64,000 nucleotides of DNA from JAKASV01 sp963754845 (GTDB lineage Bacteria > Babelota > Babeliae > Babelales > Vermiphilaceae), in assembly GCA_963754845.1 (NCBI GenBank), contig CAVWHE010000004.1:62001-126000 (forward strand), written 5' to 3'. Numbering within the stretch: the first letter of the stretch is position 1; each line of letters begins with the position of its first letter. A program made the position numbers and the translations under genes. Below, piece after piece: positions 58,326-64,000 of the stretch. Below the pieces are notes generated by a model. The model saw only the letters and a list, made by a program, of their open reading frames with translations, did not search any database and was not told the DNA's origin.

Positions 58326-61052
58326 ATGAATGAATTCACGAACATACGCGGCCTTCTTTTTATGGGACTCATAACATCCCTCGCCATCGCTCCCACTCTA
58401 CGTCCTTCGAGTGGACAACTGCACGTCCCGCCAGGTGCGACACCGCCAGCCGCTGCGCCAGCATCAACAAAACCGACCCTCAATCTTGTTGTACTTCTTG
58501 ACAATGGATCGGAGGTTGAACGTGCACGAGAAGGCTCCATGGACGCCTTAGTTCGCGAGCTGAACGATGCGCTTGAACAAGAGCGTTACCTACGCCCGCA
58601 CCATTATGCCGTTATTGCGAGCGTCTCGCTTCTTCACGCGCTGGCCCTCATTGAGCACAAGACCGGCCGGGGAATTATGAAAAACCTCGGCGACCATTGG
58701 AACGTTTATCTGGGAGATGGCGATGAAAGTCTCGTCATGCTTGTGCCTCGAGCATGTTCATGTGCCGCCGAGCTTGTTCCCGAGACTGGCAGGTCCCTCT
58801 CAGATGTGGACATGAAAACTTTTTTTCTCGACGAGCGTTATGCGTCGTGCGTGTGTAGTTGCACGTCACTCGAGCGCATTGTACCAAAAAAGCCGAACAA
58901 GCACGTCGTTCTCAGCGGTCATGGAAGCATAGTGCATGCGAATGTGGCAAGCATGGACTCCGGCGGTGCAGGGCATTTTTTTACATTTTTGGCAAATAAC
59001 AATACAATCTCGTTGACATTACTGAGTTGCTATGCCGATGCCGTCATAGATGATGTAAAAGATCGCATACACGTGGACATCTCGGGCAGGTGTTCGGCAG
59101 CGCCCGGGCTCGATGCTCCGCGTCCCACGTACCCCTTTCATCTTGCCGTTAATTCCCTCACCGATGAAACAACATTCGGCCCGGAGGGGTCGCGCCATTT
59201 TATCGATTTTTTTGGGAATTTAGTACACCCAAGAGATATGGGAGCGGCAGTTAAAAAGGCAGCCATGTGTCTCTATCGGGCTACAAATACATGGAGAATT
59301 CTCAGCTTTCCTTCATACGCGCGGCCGGGACCGCGCTCGTTTTTGCGCGCTATACCATCCAACGATGTCCGCGCGGTAACATCTCTTTCCCTCAAAGCGC
59401 TCATCGTTTCGCATGGTCTCACGCATTCCAAGGAACGGCTTATGCAAAGAATAAACATGAGTAAAAGAACGCTGGCGACGCTCCTGGCGGACTTTGATGA
59501 CTATGAGCATGCCGCACAAGTTTTGCCCAAAGGGGCTGCTGAACTCAGCGCTTTGGGTGCTAAAATAGGCAAAGAAAAAGCCGTCATGGAAGGCCTCATG
59601 GCAAGGCTTGATGAGTGTAGCGCAAAAATACGCCCACCTCTGCCACGTCTTATGCTTACAAAAATGGTGGCGCTTTTTTACCCGGTCGATATGCGTGGCA
59701 TAACCATCGACATTCCGGCGCACTCAACAACGAGCATGGTTTTTTCTAAAATTTCCGGCCCAGCATATCATATCCTGGGTACCGTCAAGGGCTTTTTGTC
59801 GGCGGATGCCCTTTTTTCTATTTTTCTCCCCTGGGCAGCAACAAAAATGGCAAAAGCACCAGTAAGGCACTTCATAGGAGCGTCATGTAAGGCCTGGTTT
59901 GTAGAAAAATGTGCCACGGCTGTCCCTCCTCGTCGAAGGCTTGCTGGCGTCGCAATCTTTAAGCCTCGAGGAACAGAAATTGCCACGCGTGACCGTGCCC
60001 ACAATGCCCTCGTTGTGTACCGTGACACGGACGATGCGTATTGTTACTGTATCGGCGAATATTCGCTCGTGCCAAATGCACCCCTTGTAACAGAAAAGAT
60101 CGGTAAAATCGCCTATTTTAGTTCCATCAAAACTTTTGCCGAAAAGGCAACCCCCTCGCACCGCTCTATCTACCGTGCCTCGGGCGGAACCTATACGGTT
60201 GATGATGCGCGCAGGGCCTTCGCGGAATGGCTGGCGTACGCCGGCTATGATGAATCGGCTTACACAGCCGCCGACGTCCACCGAGCTCTCGACGATATTT
60301 CAAGCGTTGCCATCCTTTCTGAAGAAAGCCGTGAATATGCAGTTGCTGCGATGGCGCGCGCCATCGCGGCGCGGCGGGTCTTCAAGCCTCAGGATGCTGA
60401 GTATTGCGCACGGCGCTTGCCGCCTTTGTACTTCAAAAATAAATTTCATCTTGCCGATCCTCTTGCCAGAGCCTTTGTTGAGGCGGGCCTCCTGCGTCAA
60501 GCGTTTTTAGTAGCTGCGCGACTCGTGGCCGCCGAATCGAAAAATGGTGGCGTACGAGCACGGGGTCTCGATCTCGTCAGATTTATAGCCTTGCAAAGCC
60601 GTCCTGAGCTAATCCTTACTTCTTTGAGCTCACTGGCGTTCAATAAAGAGTGTGCGATCTACCACGAACGCCTATGCACTGAGCTCGTGGAATCTATGGC
60701 CACACTTGAATCACGAGAGTCTTTGTGTCGCACAATAACAAAACACCTGTTCCAGGGACCGTCGAACTCATACACGATTGTCATGATAGGAGCCGCTCTT
60801 GCCAACGTTGGGCTCCTCAACACCATCCTTTGCAACAGAGCGCTTGGCGCCATCCTTGCCCGGGCAGTGGAAGATGAGCTCGGCGGAGCGTCAAACGCCG
60901 TCGCCCTGAGCGTGCGCAAAGAACTCGTTAAGCACCCTTTGTGGCCAACGTCTCATGAATGCGCTCTCAGACAGAAGAGTGCAGCACGGCCAACAGCACC
61001 TTTATGTGACGCGGAACTTCACGCTGTGTATAAGCGACGCAAATTTTCGTAA
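58326..61052 (+). CDS. Large exported protein with caspase-like (clan CD) core
   Basis: About 908 residues from ATG 58326 (the open frame begins at a TTG at 58272; no start has a good binding site). A hydrophobic leader is followed by a Pro/Ala-rich stretch. The N-terminal third contains His-Val-Val-Leu-Ser-Gly-His-Gly-Ser (His199) and, 36 residues on, Leu-Thr-Leu-Leu-Ser-Cys-Tyr-Ala-Asp (Cys235). Two buried strands ending in His-Gly and Ser-Cys are the dyad layout of clan CD cysteine peptidases (caspases, gingipain, C11, CHAT). The C-terminal two thirds look mostly helical and may be a scaffold of helical repeats. Peptidase activity is inference. Confidence 0.65.
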   Translation: MNEFTNIRGLLFMGLITSLAIAPTLRPSSGQLHVPPGATPPAAAPASTKPTLNLVVLLDNGSEVERAREGSMDALVRELNDALEQERYLRPHHYAVIASVSLLHALALIEHKTGRGIMKNLGDHWNVYLGDGDESLVMLVPRACSCAAELVPETGRSLSDVDMKTFFLDERYASCVCSCTSLERIVPKKPNKHVVLSGHGSIVHANVASMDSGGAGHFFTFLANNNTISLTLLSCYADAVIDDVKDRIHVDISGRCSAAPGLDAPRPTYPFHLAVNSLTDETTFGPEGSRHFIDFFGNLVHPRDMGAAVKKAAMCLYRATNTWRILSFPSYARPGPRSFLRAIPSNDVRAVTSLSLKALIVSHGLTHSKERLMQRINMSKRTLATLLADFDDYEHAAQVLPKGAAELSALGAKIGKEKAVMEGLMARLDECSAKIRPPLPRLMLTKMVALFYPVDMRGITIDIPAHSTTSMVFSKISGPAYHILGTVKGFLSADALFSIFLPWAATKMAKAPVRHFIGASCKAWFVEKCATAVPPRRRLAGVAIFKPRGTEIATRDRAHNALVVYRDTDDAYCYCIGEYSLVPNAPLVTEKIGKIAYFSSIKTFAEKATPSHRSIYRASGGTYTVDDARRAFAEWLAYAGYDESAYTAADVHRALDDISSVAILSEESREYAVAAMARAIAARRVFKPQDAEYCARRLPPLYFKNKFHLADPLARAFVEAGLLRQAFLVAARLVAAESKNGGVRARGLDLVRFIALQSRPELILTSLSSLAFNKECAIYHERLCTELVESMATLESRESLCRTITKHLFQGPSNSYTIVMIGAALANVGLLNTILCNRALGAILARAVEDELGGASNAVALSVRKELVKHPLWPTSHECALRQKSAARPTAPLCDAELHAVYKRRKFS

Positions 61053-61203
61053 CTTTGTCACGGCCGCAGCTTCCCGTGCAGCCGATTTTTCTGGCGTAGC
61101 TGGCCATTGTTTGATATCATAACCCAGTATGAACGTGTTTCCAGACTGCTTTTTTGTGGCCTTTTTGTGGTGTGTACCCTGCGTCGTAGTTTAAGGTTTG
61201 TTC

Positions 61204-62751
61204 ATGAATCGCAACGAGATCGTAAAGTTTGTTGTGGGCGTCGCTCTCGTCGTCGCCCTCAGCATGGTTATTCAGATAGTTCTTTCAACACTTTTTGGTC
61301 GCAAAACGGCGCAGGAAACTCACGAGTTTGTTGCGCCAACTGCTCCTCTGGAGGCAAAACCTCTTAATACACGGGTCGATTTTGTCGACATGAGGCGTCC
61401 GGCAGAGGCGCGTACCGATGAGCTCGAAACCGACGGTGCGCGTTTGGTCTTCACAACTGATGGTGCATCGCTCGATCGCCTTGAATTTAAACGTCTTGTT
61501 GGAAAAAATTCGTTCTCCATCGACACGATATTTCCGCTGCCAGAAACAGAACGTGATAACCGCTGTTTCCTCGTTGCATTCCGCGACGAGACGCCATACT
61601 ACTATTCCCTTGTTGAACGTCGTGATTCAGCCGATCTTGTCACACTGACGTATGCAGCCGAAATTCCAACTGGCACGGTCAAAAAAACGTTCACCGTGTA
61701 CAAGCACACGTATCAGATCGATCTTGACATAGACGTTGTTCCTCTCAGTGAGGTTGAGGCGTTCGACGAGCTCCGCGTCTTTGTTCCATCGCCCATTATG
61801 CCATCCCTTGGTGAGTCTGATGTCATATCATCAATCGTTGCCATCGAACATGAGAAGGCCAAGAGAACGGCGCGTTCACGTCTTGATGTTAAACGTGGTT
61901 GGCTTTCGCCGTCGCTCTTTGGCATCGATTCGCAGTATTTTGTTCACGCCATGGTCAGAGACGAAAATAGTTTCTGCCAACGAGCTTACTACAAGTTTTG
62001 CTGCGACAAGACGCACCTAACAGCTATCATGGAAGGACCGCAGCACATCAAGGGACCGGCCCACTGGAAGTTATCCTTTTACTGTGGGCCTAAGGAGAGT
62101 ATATCATTTGCCAAGGTTGACGTGCGTCTTGATCAGACACTTGATTATTCTGGGCTTTTAGGCCCCATTGCCAAATGGCTCCTTTTCCTTCTCAACCTCA
62201 TCTACGGTTACGTCAACAACTATGGCTGGGCGATCATAATCTTGACACTCCTCATCAAGCTCGCTCTCTTGCCGCTCACGATCAAAACAGAGGCTGCGCA
62301 GAAGAAACACCTTGAGTACCGCAAGAAGTTTGAATATATTAGACAGCGCTACAAGGATGATCCCGAGCGTCTCAAGCAGGAACAGGCAGAACTTGTGGCG
62401 AAACATGGCCTTCCGGGTCTTTCGGGTTGTCTCCCTCTCCTTTTGCAGCTGCCCATTTTCTCTGCCCTCAATCGTCTCCTGGCTGGCTCAATCGATCTCT
62501 ATCGAGCACCATTTTTATGGATTCCTGACCTTGCGGCCAAGGACCCGTGGTACATCCTACCGATTCTGACAACGCTGTGTTCGCTCGCCATGATGCAAGG
62601 TGTCGATGCTCGTCAACGTCTTTCGGGTGTCGCTGTTGCCTGCGTTTTTGGAGCCTTTGCCACAACGTTTTCGTCCGGCGTTGCCCTCTTTATTTTTTCG
62701 AGTGTGTTCTTGGGTGTCGTACAGACTGTTGTCCAGCGGCGTTTTTTCTGA
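61204..62751 (+). CDS. yidC: Membrane protein insertase YidC
   Basis: 515 residues from ATG 61204 (AAGG upstream; a TTG 6 nt earlier opens the frame). A first membrane span (about 8-28), a large periplasmic domain to about 310, and the conserved C-terminal bundle with Gly-Trp-Ala-Ile-Ile-Ile-Leu-Thr-Leu-Leu-Ile-Lys and Gly-Leu-Ser-Gly-Cys-Leu-Pro-Leu-Leu-Leu-Gln-Leu-Pro-Ile-Phe. The periplasmic domain marks the Gram-negative type. It inserts membrane proteins alone or with SecY. rpmH/rnpA, common neighbours of yidC, are not upstream. Confidence 0.96.
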   Translation: MNRNEIVKFVVGVALVVALSMVIQIVLSTLFGRKTAQETHEFVAPTAPLEAKPLNTRVDFVDMRRPAEARTDELETDGARLVFTTDGASLDRLEFKRLVGKNSFSIDTIFPLPETERDNRCFLVAFRDETPYYYSLVERRDSADLVTLTYAAEIPTGTVKKTFTVYKHTYQIDLDIDVVPLSEVEAFDELRVFVPSPIMPSLGESDVISSIVAIEHEKAKRTARSRLDVKRGWLSPSLFGIDSQYFVHAMVRDENSFCQRAYYKFCCDKTHLTAIMEGPQHIKGPAHWKLSFYCGPKESISFAKVDVRLDQTLDYSGLLGPIAKWLLFLLNLIYGYVNNYGWAIIILTLLIKLALLPLTIKTEAAQKKHLEYRKKFEYIRQRYKDDPERLKQEQAELVAKHGLPGLSGCLPLLLQLPIFSALNRLLAGSIDLYRAPFLWIPDLAAKDPWYILPILTTLCSLAMMQGVDARQRLSGVAVACVFGAFATTFSSGVALFIFSSVFLGVVQTVVQRRFF

Positions 62752-62781
62752 CGTAGCGTAATCACTGGCAAGGAGAATTCC

Positions 62782-63384
62782 ATGCTTGACGATGTTCCGA
62801 CGCTGGCGCATTTGCTTAAGGTTTTGCAGCAGATACCGTGCCTTGCTTCAAAGAATATTTATCGCGTTGCCGCGCATTTTCTTACCATGGATCGTGAGCG
62901 CCTTGAACATTTTTGTGGTGCCCTTTTGGCAGCCAAGGAGCGCGTCCATCGATGCCCAACGTGCTGCGTGTGGCAGGAGGCGGGTCGTAACTGTTTTCTG
63001 TGCTCATCACCAAAGCGCGATCAAAGTACCGTGTGTGTTGTCGAATCGTGGCATGAAGTACTTTTGGTTGAAAATACTGGTGGCTACGAGGGTGTTTATC
63101 ATGTTCTGGGAGGCCTTTTGTGCCCCCTTGAAGGAATCGGTCCCGATGACATAGCTCTTGATCCACTCGTTGCTCGCGTGAGCCGGGCATGTGTGAAAGA
63201 GGTTATTTTGGCCCTCAGTCAGACACCCGAAGGAAAGGCAACGAGTGGCTATATCGCGCATAAACTCAAAGGTGTCCCCGTTATTCTTTCGTGTCTGGCA
63301 TGTGGGATTCCCGTTGGAGCATCCGTTGAGTACACCGATCGCCTAACGCTCTACAACGCACTTTCAGAACGCCGGCCATTTTAA
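62782..63384 (+). CDS. recR: Recombination protein RecR
   Basis: 200 residues. A helix-hairpin-helix start, the four-Cys zinc finger (Cys-Pro-Thr-Cys and Cys-Phe-Leu-Cys), the Toprim strand Val-Cys-Val-Val-Glu-Ser and the Tyr-His-Val-Leu-Gly-Gly segment are in order. The ending Leu-x-x-Ala-Leu-x-x-Arg-Arg-Pro-Phe is typical. With RecF/O it loads RecA on gapped DNA. Confidence 0.96.
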   Translation: MLDDVPTLAHLLKVLQQIPCLASKNIYRVAAHFLTMDRERLEHFCGALLAAKERVHRCPTCCVWQEAGRNCFLCSSPKRDQSTVCVVESWHEVLLVENTGGYEGVYHVLGGLLCPLEGIGPDDIALDPLVARVSRACVKEVILALSQTPEGKATSGYIAHKLKGVPVILSCLACGIPVGASVEYTDRLTLYNALSERRPF

Positions 63385-63397
63385 CGAGGAACACACA

Positions 63398-64000
63398 ATG
63401 TTTTTCACTGAAAATGTTGATCCCACCCTTGGCAAGCAACGACGTGCAAATCTCATGGAACTCCTTGCCAAGACGCATGAACGGAACCTCAACACTTCAT
63501 GCGTCGTGCTTTTCGCCTCGTATGATGAAGGCAATGAGCCGTTTCTTCAGGACAGTACGTTTATGTACTTTACTGGTCTTGAGGAACCGGCTCTTGTTGT
63601 TGTGATGGACTTTCAAGGGACGTGCACGATTTTTGCGCCGCGCTATTCAGTTGATCGAGCTTCATGGACCTTGAGTGTCGTTAAAGACATCGAAGCAGAT
63701 CCGGCACGCTTTGGATTTAAGGAATTTTCTTTCTTGGGAGCCCCTGTCGCTGGCCATACCGTAGGACCATGGTTTACCCAGCAAGGATGCATAAATCTCA
63801 TTGAGACTCTCGCGGGCTATATCAAGCAAGGCGGTACTGTTTTCGCCAGCACCACCACACACGACAGCCACGGGACGTATGCACGCGTCGCTTACGACCG
63901 CTTGTGTTCTCTTGTTCCCGGTCTTTTGGAGCGTACCGGTGATATGGCGGCACTCATTGCTGCTCTCAGGCGGCGTAAGGAAGACGTCGAGTTTAGGACC
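63398..64000 (+). CDS. Aminopeptidase P-like protein, N-terminal part
   Basis: 201 residues are visible and the frame runs off the window. ACGAGGAAC precedes the ATG. The segment Phe-Leu-Gln-Asp-Ser-Thr-Phe-Met-Tyr-Phe-Thr-Gly-Leu-Glu-Glu-Pro is the typical start of the creatinase N-terminal (AMP_N) domain, and Ala-Leu-Arg-Arg-Arg-Lys-Glu-Asp-Val-Glu near the edge opens the metallopeptidase part. Full-length members remove N-terminal residues before proline. The catalytic half lies outside the window, so the assignment rests on the first domain. Confidence 0.8.
   Translation, partial: MFFTENVDPTLGKQRRANLMELLAKTHERNLNTSCVVLFASYDEGNEPFLQDSTFMYFTGLEEPALVVVMDFQGTCTIFAPRYSVDRASWTLSVVKDIEADPARFGFKEFSFLGAPVAGHTVGPWFTQQGCINLIETLAGYIKQGGTVFASTTTHDSHGTYARVAYDRLCSLVPGLLERTGDMAALIAALRRRKEDVEFRT

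Overview
The window is about 64 kb of bacterial chromosome in the standard code. It holds one very long conserved housekeeping locus and several accessory stretches. SecY, YidC and a Skp/OmpH-like periplasmic chaperone suggest a diderm (Gram-negative-type) cell. A RING-finger protein, a set of secreted cysteine-rich WD40-like propellers, a large exported protein with a caspase-like His/Cys pair, a predicted secreted acetyltransferase and a glycine-zipper protein together resemble the secretomes of intracellular protist-associated bacteria. My best taxonomic guess is Candidatus Dependentiae (TM6) or a similar lineage. That is inference; no 16S rRNA gene is present to test it.

Layout. 0-6 kb: the end of a small membrane protein, an exported RING-finger protein, ribosomal protein S1 with ndk, then efp-nusB on the other strand and a glycine-zipper protein. 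6-13.8 kb: a tRNA with anticodon CAU, a zinc-ribbon coiled-coil protein, RNase HI, an exported SpoIID/LytB-domain protein, a TatD nuclease, an HU/IHF protein, argS, a DrrAB-like ABC exporter and a small orphan gene. 13.8-37.2 kb: a single minus-strand array reading rpsL-rpsG-fusA-tuf, then the S10, spc and alpha ribosomal clusters without interruption, then ompH-pth-alaS. It starts at a strong promoter near 37.25 kb. rpmD (L30) is missing from its usual place between rpsE and rplO.

37.4-47 kb: an L-lactate dehydrogenase, a predicted exported propeller-like protein, three tandem cysteine-rich secreted proteins each readable as seven WD40-like blades, and a family 2 glycosyltransferase. 47-51 kb: an intact IS1634-family insertion sequence beside palindromic repeats. 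The repeats flank a segment of about 3.8 kb in inverted orientation; it contains the IS, two unassigned exported or membrane proteins and tRNA-Ser. 51-56.5 kb: tRNA-Lys, tRNA-Glu, a protein with two tandem DUF6165-like modules, an exported GNAT-like acetyltransferase, Lon protease with a small proline-rich lipoprotein, and two tRNA-Gly genes. 56.5-64 kb: a fourth seven-blade secreted protein, the large caspase-like protein, then yidC, recR and the start of an aminopeptidase P-like gene cut by the window end.

The core genes form the translation, secretion and protein-quality machinery. The accessory genes are mostly exported, cysteine-rich or eukaryote-like, and they are the most likely place for undescribed biology.
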